A program made the position numbers and the translations under genes. From Microdochium bolleyi (lineage: Eukaryota; Ascomycota; Sordariomycetes; Xylariales; Microdochiaceae), in NCBI GenBank assembly GCA_001566295.1, contig KQ964247.1, positions 3,782,001 through 3,846,000 on the forward strand: DNA of 64,000 bases, read 5' to 3'. Each line of letters starts with the position of its first letter. The first letter of the stretch is position 1. This document shows, in pieces, positions 1 through 13,700 of the stretch. The notes under the pieces were generated by a model, which saw only the letters and a list, made by a program, of their open reading frames with translations, was not told where the DNA came from and made no database searches.

Positions 1-945
1 TGCTGCACCTCGGCTACGCACCTGCAGGTCATCTTCATTGCCCTGTTGCCAGAACGTCTGTCCACGGCATCCAGGGTCCGTAGTGCTCACCACATCCTCT
101 TCTTGAGCCGCGCGGGGGGGTCCGTCCATGGCGTCAATGGTTCTTGGCTTACCAGTCTCTCGGGCTAGGGAGGACTCCCACACAGATCCGCGGTGGAGCC
201 GAGGCAGATGCCGCCGTTGTAGCTTCTCAGCCCCTGTTTGGTTTCAGGAACTGAGATCTTTAGTGCGCTCGTCTCATCAAGAACACTGTTCACTGTGGGC
301 TGAGGGCACTGAGGGTCAGCTCACATCTCACTGGGGACCGGCATCGTTGAGAGATCGGATGTCCAAAATTAGCATCACCATCGTCATGCTCTTGCTCTGC
401 AGTTTCGATGCTCGAGGACACCATATAACATCACCACAACCTCGTATTTCTTTAGACTTTCATGGACACTAACCAGCCACTGCAGCTTAATAGCACCCAC
501 TTGTGCACAACACTTACACTTCTTTCCTGCATTTTCGGCCATTTTCTGTTCGTCACCTTCGGATTCACCGCATCTCATTATTACGGGTTGGTTTTCGCAA
601 TTTCTCGACGCAGCACGGAACTGCATTCCGGCTTCAGGACCTCCAAAAGTTTTCTTACTGCATAGCTGCAGCCACGTTCTAGCACCTCTCGAAGCTCAGC
701 TTGGGCGGATAGACGACTCGTCCTTCGGAAGCATTTAATACACTGGCCGGCCCACGACATCATTGCAAAATTAAGCACACGCTCAACAACCAGTATCAGT
801 ATTAGCATCATCATCAGCGCTCAGCATTTACGGATATATCGCACTACTCGCTAGTAAGAGACTTCTTCGACAGCCTGGGTCCTCGTCACAAACCCATCCA
901 CAATCACCCTCCCAAGCCCGGACGACTTCTCAACAACCACGCACA
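1..945. other. Left-edge intergenic region
   Basis: No convincing gene is seen. Open frames here are short, lack recognisable domains and overlap each other on both strands. The right end must contain the promoter and leader of the deaminase-like gene that starts at 946; a C- and A-rich leader precedes that start codon. I see no clear TATA box. Confidence 0.5.
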
Positions 946-1647
946 ATGCCGCAGTTCATCCTCGTCGAGCTGCCCTCCTTCCGGCTCAAGACCCTCGCGG
1001 GCCAGCCCATCGTCCTGGCAGCCAAGCACATGGGCCTCTTCAACTCGCTGTACCAGTACGTCCGCGCGGGCCTCGCCGCCGCCGATCCCACCTCGCCGAC
1101 AACAACACCCGAGCTCTGCGCGTCCCTGCTCTTCGCCGGCGGCGAGCCGGGGACATGGACGTCCTCCGCGGGGCCCAACCTGCACGCCGAGGAGAGCCTG
1201 CTGCTCGACTACTTCACCAGCTTCACCTCGCCCGGGGCCTACCCGATCGTCGACGCCCTGCTGATGAGCCACAAGCCCTGCTCTTCCTGCCTTCCTTACT
1301 TCGCCTCGTCGTCGGGAAAGACCCTGCACTCCGGCACCGTGTCGGGCAACTTCCGCGCGCGCTTCACCCCGCGCTCCGACAGGTCGTACACGCCCATCTT
1401 CTACCTCGCGCGCTCGCTGGACCCGGTCGCGCGCGGGACCCTGTGGCTCGAGATGGCGAGCCTGTGGGCGTCCAACACGCTGTACGGCGGCAGCGGCGGC
1501 GCGGGCCTCGTCAGGGGCCAGATGTACTGGCTCCTGCCCGGCAGCGGGTGGTTCGCCGTCTGCGAGCAGGAGACCATGACGGACGCCGAGGTCGCCGAGG
1601 TCGTGGCGCGGCAGGGCGGCGCGCTGGGGTACTGGATCGGAAGATGA
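946..1647 (+). CDS. Cytidine deaminase-fold protein (fungal, function unknown)
   Basis: An intronless gene for 233 residues. The central region carries the zinc-binding signature of the nucleotide/nucleic-acid deaminase superfamily: HAEE at residues 80-83 (His80 ligand, Glu82 proton shuttle) and KPCSSC at 110-115 (Cys112 and Cys115 ligands). A strand/helix region (FILVELPSFRLKTLAGQP) precedes the first motif and a tail rich in Trp, Gly and Tyr follows the second. No signal peptide or membrane segment is visible. The family resembles the fungal expansions of deaminase-like proteins related to OTT_1508-type domains, but I assign it by motif only and the substrate cannot be read from the sequence. 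The next gene, Doa10, is convergent and functionally unrelated. The start is the first Met of the frame and has a cacaATG context. Confidence 0.75.
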   Translation: MPQFILVELPSFRLKTLAGQPIVLAAKHMGLFNSLYQYVRAGLAAADPTSPTTTPELCASLLFAGGEPGTWTSSAGPNLHAEESLLLDYFTSFTSPGAYPIVDALLMSHKPCSSCLPYFASSSGKTLHSGTVSGNFRARFTPRSDRSYTPIFYLARSLDPVARGTLWLEMASLWASNTLYGGSGGAGLVRGQMYWLLPGSGWFAVCEQETMTDAEVAEVVARQGGALGYWIGR

Positions 1648-2409
1648 GATGAGATGATGCAGGCAGTCTGGGGATGGGAGATTGGGTCTGTAGGTGGGAG
1701 GCTGGTTCCTCTTGCCAAAGAGTCGTTGGTCTTGTGCCTTACGAAGGATCGTGGCAGCTTGTTTTCGTCATCCTCCTTCTTTGGCCACTTTTCCATTTTT
1801 GTTTCTTGTTCACCGTTGGGTTTAGATCTTTTGTCCGGTGTTTTCAGCGTTCTTGCTTTCCCCTCTTTCCTGTTCCCGCCCAGATCATCGCATAGCGTCG
1901 TTGTTTTACACCCCCCTCTCAGCAAGGCATGTTTTGGCTGAGAAATTTGATGGCGGGACCATCGAACCCGATCAGTTTGTCTTCATTGTTATCCTGTTTC
2001 CCCCTGTTTTGAACGTGGGCCGGGGCTGTGTGATCTGGCACTATACGGTTCCCCGATTCACAAATGGCATAGCGTGGTGCTATCGATTGTTCATCATGGT
2101 ACAGAAAGATTATTGAAATTTTATTGTATTCAAGATATCGGGCGTCTCTTTTCTTGAGGCGAACATGCCTGCCGATGTTGCCCACCAAGCCGGTGCAAGA
2201 TTTAGACGATGCTTCTCTATTGAATGCTATTCGCTGGTTGGATTATGCTAGGGGTTGGTTGTTCTTCTTGTGCTGGAAACCACTCTGGCACTTGTTGTTC
2301 TCCACGAATTGGTGGTTGAGATCATCGGAAATTCACATGTCCGTTGTGCATCACCTCGGTGAAGATCCCTCACTGCGCTCTGCACCTTCCTGAAAGTCAA
2401 ATATGCTCT
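1648..2409. other. Convergent intergenic region
   Basis: This holds the 3' ends of the deaminase-like gene and of the convergent Doa10 gene. It is T-rich just after 1740 and again near 2110, as expected for fungal 3' UTRs. No coding signal is supported. Confidence 0.5.
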
Positions 2410-5400
2410 TCATAGCCGAGCCCGACCCTTCCACGAGCTCGTCGCTGTGCCGCCAAAGTTGTGCAGCCTCTCGCCCATGAGGTACGCCTCGTCCCGGATG
2501 CGCACCTGCCAGCCATTGAAGATGCGCGCGACCCTGCGCGCCATGAGCAGAGCGAGCCAGAAAAGCGCGGTCACCGGGTAAGCCATGCGGAAAGCCAGTA
2601 CACGCTGTTCATGGGTGACGGCTTGGACCACGTCGGCCTCATTTACCAGGCCTGAGAGCCAGGTCTTGGCGAGTACAGGAGGACCGAGAATCATCACAAG
2701 ACCGGTCGCCAGTCCGGGGACAACGAAGGCGCGTGTCAGGACACTCACATCAGGGTCGAGCCAGCCTCGCCTGAGAACAGCCCGCACAGCAACCGCGGGT
2801 CTTCCCCCGTAAACGGTCAGAGCACGGGACCCGAGCTTGAGGTACAAGATGCCCAACGTCCAAGCTTGTATCACCCGAACCGTGTGACCTTCCTGCAGCC
2901 CATCCAGACGCTTCGAGTTGGACGAGGAAATGTAGGTATGAAGTGGCATCATTACGTACAGCTCCACAACGACCGTGATGAGCAGCGGGAACACGAGGAG
3001 AAGCATTGTGTACGTGTAAGCAAGGCGTGCAGCTTGTCGGAGAACCTGCTGACCACGTTGGACCGCATCTTGCTCAACCAGCCTGTTCAGTCGATCGCTT
3101 GTCCATTGGGAAAGGTCGTTCCACGTCGATCGAGCATGGAGCAGGAAGTAGCTGAGAGAGCCAAGGACATAGATGCCAATGCTGAAGGCATAAATGTCAT
3201 TGGTACGGATGTGTGCGGGGATAAGTGCCTTGAACATCTGGCGCCCAAAGACCAGGGGTATGATGGTGAAGCCGACGCCGGTGACCGCGGCGAACAGCCA
3301 GATGAAGAGGATAAAGAGGAAGATGCGGAAACGGAAGTGAGGCGGGACATAGACCAGCTGGTAGTGGACGCCAGCATATGTGTCGGCATCGGCATGGTCC
3401 GGTCTGTTGTCGATGCGGTCGTTGTGCTCGGACACCTCGAGGAAGACGCGCTGCCCTTTGGTAATCTTGACCTGGTCAGAAGCGGGCGATCGCACAAAGC
3501 GGCCATTGCCCACAAGTTGGCCAGATGCAACCAGTGCCTCCTTCATAGCGCTCAGTTCTTCCATCTTCTCGTCGCTCACTCTGGCTGTTGGGGTGGAATG
3601 GCCGCCGTCGAAGAACTTTGCCCAGCTCTTTGGCGCAATCTTGCCCTCGGGCGTAACTTCCAGGAAGAGCCTTTGCCACCACGATAGTCGTTGTTCTGGT
3701 CGAAGTACGAGCTTGCCTTCCTCATCAATTTGCCGCTCGCCGAAGAGGAACCATGTCAGGCGCAGGCCCCGCGCGCAAGTCCGGAACCACCACGTGTACA
3801 TGGAGTGCAGGCCATCGCTTGGCTTGAAGAATCGTACAGCCAGAGGCATGAGGAAATTGTAGAACAAGAGGTCAATGGGGAACTCCAGTACGGGCTCATT
3901 CGACGAGTAGTGGATTGGGAGCACGTTCGGCAGCGCCAGAGACAAGCCCCACACGACTCCTCCAAGGCAGACGATGACCAGGGCCCCGTACACGAAAGCG
4001 GAAAACATTATTTTCCTGAGCTGTGTAGTAACGTTACGCTCGAGGACATCCCGAACGGGGTGGAATTCGGGGTCATCGGGATCGCGAATGAAGTCTGTCA
4101 TTCAATGTTAGCGCCTTTGACGTAGTAAAGGTAGTGAGCAGGCAAGACACGGTGACTTACAAAGCACACCTTTCCGCATAATCTTGCGGCACATGGCAAC
4201 AAATAAGGCAAAGTGGAACATGTACCCTGTGCCGACGAACCAGTGCACAAATATCGAGGTGAGCGGGAAGTTATACGTGAAGAGCATGCGAGACTTGAGC
4301 GTGGTGTTGTCGAAGAGCGGCAGCAGTGCGAAGTCGAGTAGCATGCCGCAGTATAACGGAAAGACGAGCATCTCGATGCTAATGATGAGGATGACCTTCA
4401 TAACACCGCTGGCCTGGTTCAGGACGTCGATGATGGATGCTTCCCAATCCTGAGTCGCTTCTGAGGAAGAGATCGGTGTTCCGCGACCCAGATAAAGACC
4501 TGCGGCGACTGAAAGAGCAAGGTATCCGGCAAGAACCGCCCATGTACGGTCGCTCGTATCCCAGCTGGCGAGCCCTGGATTGGCCGTAGCGGCTGACTCT
4601 GTGATGTTGAGACTGATGCTCCATGAGCTGTTTGCCAAGAGTGAGGGTAGCTGGCGGAGAAAGCCTAGTACAACAGGCACGCCGTACATGATCATCTCGC
4701 TTGCAGTTGCGAGCTTAGTGAGATAGTTGCCTCCGAAAACGTAGTCCAGAGCAGCCGCGACGCAGGTGAAAAGGTAGCGGATGTCGGCCTTGACAAAGAC
4801 CAATGCTTCATGGCTGATAGCCGAGAAGTTCCGCATCTCACTCGCAGTGATCAAGTTGAACTCTGAAAGGAAAGTGGTCGTGGTGCGGTTGAAGGCGCCC
4901 ATTGCGATATTGATGGCCTGAGTGTTGACACGCTCCAAGGTCTGGCCCCCCACATCCACGTGGAATACACGACGCCAGAATGCCAGTAGTTGGAACACTG
5001 GAGCGACAGCGAATCCGATGACCATAAGGGCACAGTCCTGTACGAGTTTTGAGAAGCTAAACGCCATTCGGATGAGGCGTGTCGGATTCGCAATGACCCA
5101 AACACTCACGCGACCAATGTTGTATGGCACAAAAATGCCGAGGAAAATGCTGATCGACACAAGGAAGGCGCAGAAGATGGCGTTCTGGAACAGACCGGCC
5201 AGCGGACCGCGCATCCCTATGAGCTCCATGATTCCTTCGAAGTCTTCCTGATCCTCAATCGCGTCGGGGTCCAGCCCCGCGGCTACTGCAGCGTCGACTA
5301 CATCTGGCGCTAGTTCGTCGTCCATGATGTCGTCATCTGCCTCGGCAAGCCCGTTGTCAATGAATGGAGCGGCTTGATCATCACCGAAAATGTCGACGGC

Positions 5401-7827
5401 ATTCTCATGAGCAATATCCTCGAGGGCTTCTGCGTCGACGTCGCCCCACATGAAGGTTGCCACGCGGTTGACCAGCCCGGCCGGCTCATCGCGGCGATCA
5501 ACATTGTGTACACGTGGCTCGCCTACGTGGGCAATATCCGCGGGGGCATCTTCAGATTCAGATGCTTCAGCCAAATCAGCTTCGTCTTCCCAATTCTCGG
5601 GAACCGACTCGATGTCGCTGGGCTCGCGCTCGTCCGTCATAGCTGCCCGAGGAGTGTCGCGATCTTGGGAAGACTGGTGCTCTTCATCTCGAACCGTTGG
5701 CCGGAAACCTTCAAATACGGGCACGGGTGGCGTCGCTCCCTCGGCATGGTTTAGTTGCGGGGTCCTGGAGAACGACCAATTATTATTCGCGAGTGGGTTG
5801 ATAGTCTCGTGCCGCTGAGGGCCATCAGACACAGCCCGAGGCCGCCCGGTGTATGTGGAGGATGATGATGGGAATGCCGATGCCTGACCTTCGTCGTTGA
5901 TCTGCAGTGCAGCCTGTTCACCAGCCTGTCGGCCAAAGGTATCCCACGGTGGGTTTGCCGCTTCAGACGTTGTCGGCGCCCTTACGTCGCTCTCCACAGT
6001 TTCTTTGTCCTTGCCCTTGTCGATCGTGCTGGCGGCCTGGTTCTCCAGACTTGCCCAATTCCATGGCGAAGTCATGCTAGCAGATGTGTCGCCTGCTTCG
6101 CGTCCGAAAATCGGCACATGACTTCCTGCCACGTTCATGCTGTCTTGTGGAGGGCCCGTTGACGCTGATAGGCTGTCTTGATCCGAGGGGCCGGGCTGTG
6201 GTGGCATCGCCTGCGTAATACGAACCCATTGACGCAGGCGGTCCTCTAGACCTTCTTCTCGGATCTTCCGCAAGATACGCTCGCGGTCACCTCCAGCCTC
6301 ACGATATATCCTCAGATACATGCTGACACTGCTTTCCGGCGCATCTTCTGGAAGCGTCCTTAGTAGTACTCTCCTGTAATCCGATTGTTGGTTCTCCGCT
6401 TGGCGGTCATCGCCGTTATCATCAGTCGGTGGAAGGTGTCCTGCACCAGAGGTCGTGCCGTTTTGTATGTTTGGTGGGTCTTGCATATTTTGCCTTGTCG
6501 CTCGGCGTCGGAGTCCAGCTATGGGCCTAGGCTGGCGAGGTAGATCGTCTCGAGCACGATATCCCTCACGAGTTCGGATAGGGGGCCACTCTTCGTCGGA
6601 TTCGCTTTCATCTTCCATATCCTCGTCCTCCTCAAACTCATCCTCTTCGTCTTCCACTCCCTCGTGCGCCTCGAAAGGGTCGGGGTCCCCAGCGTCTGGC
6701 TGACCTAGGGGTGGTTGCACAGGCGCGTGGTCCTCTGCAGCAGCGAGTGCGGCCCGCATGTTAAGCTCCGGTTGTTGTTGTACAACATAGTCTCTGACAA
6801 GGATAATGAGAATGAAGCACACGATGACAAGAATTGTGATGACCTGCCCCTCCAAGACTGTGATAATTGTCCGATTTATCGCCGGATGCCGGGTCAGATT
6901 TCGCAGAAAACCCACGTCACTCAAAAGTGACGAAGACCCAGTCTCTACGGCGTTGATGGTCACGTTGGCAGTGTCGACCGTGGTGTTGCTGTTCAAGGGC
7001 GCTCTGGTTGCTTCATAGCTCAGGGCTGCATTGCCGCCGAACCAAGCACGCATGATTGCCGTCCACCATGGCTGCGCGGTTGCAATGTTCATGGGCTTGA
7101 GCAGCGCTTTCAACAGACTATTTCTGAGCTCGCTAAGGCCAACGGCTGTCGTAGGCTGGGCCGGCAGGTTGAACAGAGGAGAAGACGGACATGTTGTGAT
7201 GCCATGTCCAGAAATTGACAACGAATACCCGCGCCGTCCGGAAGGATCAACGTGCAGTTCGGAAGCCGGTGTCGATGCTGACGGCCCAAAGCCTTCGTCA
7301 CTGATCCAGAACAAAAATGACCAAACGGACCGCATAAGATATGGGAGCCATCCAAGCCAGACACTTGCGACAAGCGTGGCGCGTAGCCATACCAGGACGT
7401 TGCGGAAGAGGTATTTCGCCATGTGCGTGACGAAAACATGGAAGGGCAACCGTTTTGGCATATCTGGCGAGTAGAGCTTCGTGAAGCGAAACGGCGTCTT
7501 GCACAACTCGCAGTGCTTTTTCTGCGAGTGTGACAACCACTCCATCAGGCAGTCCTGGTGGACGTATTTTATACTCCCACTGCATTTGCACGGATAGAAG
7601 AGTTGCTCTCCTGGAGTAGCCTCTCCTCTACATATGCGGCACGTATCGGGATCTGATGTGGCACTGTCCATGTTTGGCCGGGATGTCGAGCTCGTGGGTC
7701 CATGACTGGGCGGACTCTCGAGAAACGCTGTGCCCGTCTCTTTCTCTGCCATTGTCCGAATGGGCCGCGGCGCGGACTTTCTTCTTCGATTCGAGGGAGG
7801 GTCTGTGTCGGGGCCCCGGGGGGTCAA
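2410..7827 (-). CDS. DOA10: ER membrane RING-CH ubiquitin ligase Doa10/Ssm4 (MARCH6 type)
   Basis: Two exons, 7827-4161 and 4094-2410, flank a 66-nt intron (donor GTAAGT, branch GCTAAC, acceptor CAG). The splice joins ...KGVLYFIRDPDDPEF in frame and gives about 1783 residues. The N-terminus carries a C4HC3 RING-CH finger: C63-x2-C66, C80-x-C82, H90, C93, C106-x2-C109. A long low-complexity cytosolic stretch follows, with a strongly acidic block encoded near 6600-6670 and many Ser/Pro/Gln residues. Multiple hydrophobic segments then fill the C-terminal half, ending with the conserved Doa10 C-terminal element containing GERLHNFGGT. In yeast Doa10 is an ER and inner-nuclear-membrane E3 working with Ubc6/Ubc7 in degradation of misfolded proteins and sterol enzymes. 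The first Met of the frame is used; Met26 (MAEKETG) is a plausible alternative start. Confidence 0.95.
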
Positions 7828-10701
7828 TATGGCAAGCGTCTATACCATGGGAGAGTCCCAGGATCCGTTGTTCGGTAGCACGCTTGCTTGGCGCACAGGT
7901 AGAGCCGGGTTTGGATGTCAAGCATGGATCTGCGTGCAGGCGTCTGCTGGTGCGCTGTATCTGAAAACTGTCGGAAAAGACTGGTTGCCGCGATGTAGAG
8001 GCTGTGTGGGTAGTGCAGTAGACAATGGTACGGCGTCGGTTTTGCCCAAGTCGACGAGCTGGCACCAGTCGTCCTGCGGTAATGATGCTGTCAAGCGATG
8101 AGGCGTGTCTGTCGCGATCGGAACGTAGGTGTGGCTAGCTGACCGTGGCTTCGGGGGTCAAGATGGGAGTGGTGCGCATTCGAGATCACCCCTCGATGTG
8201 TGGCATCAAGCACCGGAGACGTACTAAAGAATGGCGATTCGGTCATGCCCTTGTATTTCGGAGGTTCAATCGCCTCGAGTCTGGATACGTGCGGAGGACC
8301 AGGGTTCGTACAGTGCTGGCCTGGCAGGCGCGAGGGGCTTGCTGAGTCATCGGCTCCTGTTTGACGTTTCGTCATTCCCCAGCTCTACGATCAATCAGGG
8401 TACCTGTGGGTGAGTGGGGGAGGCAGCAGCGAATGATGCACGCGGATGCCTTCGAAAGCACAGCCAACGGACGAGTGCGCAGGTGCTAGCAACTTCCTTG
8501 TGTAATTTCACCCAGGTCACGAGCGGGCGATCGTCGTGTATCTTGTTCCTCTACTACCACGATGGTGCCGGGTAGCAAGCTCGCTGCGGCCTCTAAAAGT
8601 TCCATGCCTACAAGCCAGGCTCAGGTGCCAGAATCTGAGATGGGCGTCTTGCATCCACACTTTGGCGGTGCTCCAGGTGCTTCCAGGACAAAGGGGCCCC
8701 ACCAGACGATATAGAGTCTGGAGCTAGCATTTGCCATGCATGGCTCGCCAGAGTCCAGTGCTGTTCAACTGCTGCCCTGCGGGGGTAGATCAGGTGTAGA
8801 GCTACCTACTGAGTACCTTACCTTTAGGTAGAGAACGAGAAATTGTTTCACGTCGTCCACGAGCCATCGTTAGACCCGGGATGGGGGAAGCTGGGCTTGT
8901 TTTCGTTCATGACACTTTCAAGACCGAAGTCCACTCACAGCTGATAATCATGATGGCATCGTTAGGTGCATGAGCATGTGGAAAGCCACAGCTGCACAAC
9001 ACCCCGGACAGTTGCGTCATGGAGGCGTGGAGGCTCGAGATGTGCGCCATGCTTGTGCACGGAGCAGATGTTGCGAGCTGTGATGGCAAGGAGCTTCTGG
9101 TCCCACGTGCTAGCTGCCCCAGTGCCAAGTTGCTTATCTTGTCTTCGCTTCAACCTGGCGGCTAACAGCTTGATTAGATTCAAGCGCGGAGAAAGACTGG
9201 CGGGTGGTCGTCATTGCATCGAAGACATGGCATCCAGGCCTTGTCCAGGATTGCGGCCGTGGGGTCCACCCGGAGGGGGAGGTCCTCCTGGCTGGCGACC
9301 GTGGTCCCGGTTTCAGGGTGGTGGCCGAGGCAGGCACAGACATCAGACGAGACCCTCGAATGCTCGCGGACTCCTTGTCGTCTGTGGAAACCGTGTCATG
9401 ATTCTTACGTTGGATATCTGCGAGATGGAGGTTTTTGTTCGGATTTGGCTCGCATGAAGCAGCAAATCTGTCGCCAGAATCGGACTAGAATCTTGACATC
9501 TCGCCGAGGAGCTCCAGCTGATGCATGTGGGCGGCGGGTGTTTGTGGGATGACGTCGCCGCTGCCAAGTTCAACGCGTGCATGCATTTTCACGTGTGGCT
9601 GCAGCACTGGTGTGTCGCGGCGCGGGGCCTCATTGGTGACAAGCGGCCTGCTCGCCTGCGATGCGAGACTAGCTGGGCCGATCAGGACATCCATGGTGGA
9701 CTGCAGGGCCATCCATGGATCCCTCACGCCTGCCCACGGAGCTTGATTCCTGGTGTCCGAGACACGGCCGTGATGGTTGCAGCATGACGGTTTCCCTAGC
9801 GCGACCCTGGAGCATGCCATGCCATCCAGCCCTTCACGCTCCCTCGCACAATTCCCACCTTTGATGAGCTTTCTTCCTCCTTCAATACCTACTCCTCCTT
9901 CCATCTTCTCGAGTTCAACACCCGCTCTCGCTAGGGCCGCCTCTATCCACTCGTCACATCGGCATTATCGAGTCGCGCAGCACGAGGTAGGTTTGTCCTG
10001 ACTGGTTTCCTTCTTTGTGCGATGTGGAAGGAATTCCTGTGAAGCCTATCCGAGTGGACAAGTCTCACGCTGCAAGCCGAGAGAGCATCACCCATCGAGC
10101 GCGTGTCTTTCCTCAACCAGCCCTGCTCTGCTTCGTCAGGATCGCATGGCCTGCGACCAGGCAACTGGGAGCACTCAGGTCTTGCTCTTGGTGGAGCTGG
10201 GCCGGGGAGCCTCCCGAGGTCTGCCCCAGCGGGCGATGCTGGGATGAAACAACCCGTGGCGGGTTTCCACGCCCAGTCTGATCTCCTAGCCACCGTCTCA
10301 AACACTCTCCCGAGCTCCGTGTTTACCTTACATAAGCCTTGCGACACGTTTGCTCGTCGTCCCAACCTACAGCGAACACTGCAGGTCGTCGTCGTTTTGC
10401 GCGAACTCTCTCCAACTTCTCTCTCTCCACGCAGTTGCTAACGAAGACGGTAGCTGTCATCTGTGTTCAGGTCTCACAAGAAACGCCGCCAGTTCGCGAC
10501 CAGAGGCCCCACCCGCCTCCGCTACCAGCTTTTGCACCATCGACGCACGTCTGTGTGGCCTGGAGCTGCCAGACTAGCGCATCGCCGTCGCATGCGGTCC
10601 CCTCGACCCGTGATAATTACTCCTGTCCAAGTCCTCTGCCGGCGCACGCGGACCGCGATCTTTCCTCCTCCTCACACCCGCAAGCCAACGTCCGTCACAA
10701 G
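7828..10701. other. Large divergent intergenic region
   Basis: Nearly 2.9 kb separate the start of Doa10 (-) from the start of the alanine-rich gene (+). I find no gene with recognisable domains; the longest open frames have no family resemblance. A cluster of ACCTAAGGTA-like motifs lies at 8801-8831. A GTAGGT donor-like site near 9988 and acceptor-like sites before 10500 allow a 5'-UTR intron for the downstream gene, but this is unproven. Confidence 0.4.
8801..8831. repeat. Cluster of ACCT(A)AGGTA-like motifs
   Basis: Within 31 bases the sequence alternates forward and inverted copies of TACCT/AGGTA words (gctacctactgagtacct then taggtag). Similar clusters occur near 32581, 33351 and 36356, always between genes. 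Whether they bind a regulator is unknown. Confidence 0.35.
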
Positions 10702-13700
10702 ATGGCTGTCGCCACAACGAACGGCCTCAATGGCCACGCAAATAGCCACACAAATGGCTCGTTGAAGAACTCCAAAACAAATGGCCACTCCGCCGGACCA
10801 GTCACTAAGAGATCTGCAACGGCACGCACCGGACCAAGCTTCTTTGGCCGGCTCTTCAGCATCGCCGCCAGGTATGCCCCAGCCCTAGTCCTTGCCACAA
10901 ACGCCCTGCTGCTCCGGCGTGCTTACTCTGAGATGTCGCAGGCTCCTCACGTGGTACTCAATCATCACGGTGCTTTTCCGCTGCCCTTCGACACTCGAGG
11001 CATGCAATGAAACTACGCCACAGATTTGCAAACCCTACTTCGAGGCCAAGCACGCGATCGCACCGCACCTCAGCCCTTACTACGACACCTACGCGGCGCC
11101 GTACGTCAACCTGGCCAAGCCATACTATAACACGATCGACCGTACCATCATCACTCCAGGCCGCACCTATGCAGTCAAGTATGCTGGCCCTCGCGTTGAG
11201 CAGGCCCAGGCCTACGGAACGGCACAGTGGGAGAAGAGCGTACAGCCGCAGATTGCGAAGTATCAGGGTCTAGCCAAGGGACACTATGATCAGAAGCTCG
11301 CCCCGCACGTGAACACCGCGTCTGATGCGCTCGCTCCATACTACAGCATTGCCAAGACCAATGCGCTCCAGACATACCACGAGATCGTCTTCCCTGCCTA
11401 CGTCGCGGTCGCGCCTTACGCTGTCCAGGGTTACAACGCCGCCCACGACTTCACCGTGACGACTGCCATTCCTTCCGGTCTCTGGGCTTGGAGCAGAACC
11501 AACTCGTTCCTCGACACCACCGTTTGGCCACATGTCCGAGACATCTACGCTGCCAAGGTCGAGCCGCAGCTCGTCCGCATTGGTGAGCGTCTTGGACGGT
11601 ACAGCGAAAAGAAGACCAAGACGGCCGTTCTCTCTGAGGACACGATCGAATCGTGAGTGAAACGTCTATGCTCTAGTTCGCCGAAGAGCTGCACACTGAC
11701 ACAGACGCCATCTAGTACAATCAAGTCCAGCTTTGCCAAGCCGTCCGCATCGGTGTCCAGCGCAGCTTCTGTTGTCTCCGAGAGCTTTGCTTCTGTCGCG
11801 TCGCAGATCGTCTCCCAGGTGACTTCACAAACATCTTCAGAAGAGCCTCAAGCAACAGAATCGCTCAGCACTGCCGTCCAAGAAGAAGTCGAGCCAGAGA
11901 AAGAGGAGAGCATCCGTGAGACTGCCGCACGCACCGTACAGGAGGATCTCGAACTATGGGAGGGCAAGTTTAGCAAGGTCGCCGAGGAGGGCGCGTCCGA
12001 AATTGAAGATCGCATCGAAGAGGTGGCCTCGCGCATGCTCGAGGAGGAACTGCAACCCGTTGGAAGGCAGACAACCATCAAACTGTACAACACCATCTTG
12101 GGCGAGATGGCAACACTCCACGCAGGCATCCGCAAGTCGCTGCAGGAGAATGTGGGCAACACTGAAAAGCTTGATGAGGACGTGCGCGGTCTCCTTCGCC
12201 AGAGTGCCCTGCCGATTAAGAACGCCGCTCAGCTCTGCCGAGACTGGCGGCAGAAGTTCGAGGAAGACCTCGAGAAAGAGGTGACAGCTGCAGCCCACGA
12301 GCACTTTGAGATCCTGGAGAGCACACGCGACCTTGCCATTCAGAAGATCGGCATGAAGTGGGCCTGGATGGACGGCATCACATACAAGGACTGGCAAAAG
12401 TACCACGAGCTCAAGGACAAGTTCCGCGACTGGATCGATGACCTGAAGCGCCTGATTGTCACTCACCCCGCCCTGCTCGAGGCCCAGAAGCAGGCTGCGG
12501 CGATCGACGAGGAGGCTATGGGCATTGCGGAGCACGCTGTCAAGGAGCTCATGAAGCTCAAGGAGGTCGCCCGGTGGAAGGCCATCGCTGGTGATTTCTC
12601 TGACAATTTCAACGAGGAGCAGATGGAGCTTGCGGCCCATCGCGCTGAGAAGGCACGCGCTGAGGCCGCCGAAGCTGCTAGAGTCCAGGCAGCAGAAGCT
12701 GAGGAAGCCGCCCGTGTCGAGGCTGCCAAGGTTGCCGAGGAGGCTCAGCAGCTTGCTGCCCAAGGTACCGAGAGTATTGCGTCTGTTGTGTCCGAGGCTA
12801 CAGAAGCGGCTGCGGAAGTCATTTTCGATGCCGGTAGCGAGGCCCAGAAGAATCTTGGCCGTGCTGGGGAGAGCGTCAAGTCTGCTGGCCAGTCCGCCGA
12901 GGAGATTATCGACACGGAGACCTCTGCGGTTCCCCCACTTGACAGCCTCACCGAAGAGCCCACGGAAAGCGCCACAGACCTTGCCCCAGACGCCACCAAC
13001 GAGGCCGAGCCGTACGAAACCTTGGCTGGCGGAGAGCCCACCCTTGAGGATGGGCCCGAACAAATCGCAGAGGAGATCGTTGAGGAGTCTGAACAGCCAC
13101 TGCCACCCCCTGCCGCAACACCCGAGGTGAAATCGGCGTGGCTTGGTGCGGCAGCTCAAGCGGTCCCCTCCAGGCAACCCATCATCGACGAGGAATACCT
13201 CGAGTCTGCTGAGAGTGTCGCGTCTGTCGTCACGGCTGATGTACCAGCGAGCATCACGTCAGCTGCCCAGGCCGCATACACTGCTGCCGTCGCACAAGCA
13301 GCCGACCAATACTCAAAGGCCATGTCCGTGGTTTCTGTCCAAATTTCGGGCGAGCCCAAGCCTCTCCAGGAGAAGATGTACAGCTCTGTTTCGGGTGCGT
13401 ACTTTGCCGCCCTCGCCACCGCCAATGCTGGTCTCAGCTCCGGCCTGGCTGCTGCCTCTGCAGGTGTCTACGGCACCCCTACCACGCGCTGGATGCCTGC
13501 CATGCCCACTGTCCCATCGGTCGACTGGGAGCGTGTGCAGAGCATTGCTCAACAGAACCTCGACGACTCCCTGAGCTGGGCCAACAAGCAGTACGAGTCT
13601 GCCAAAGGTGCCGCAGCTGAGCAAGTCGAGGCTGCCAAGATTGCTGTCGGTGCGGCCGAGCCATCGCCTAGTACCTACCTCGAAGCGGCTGAGAGGCAAG

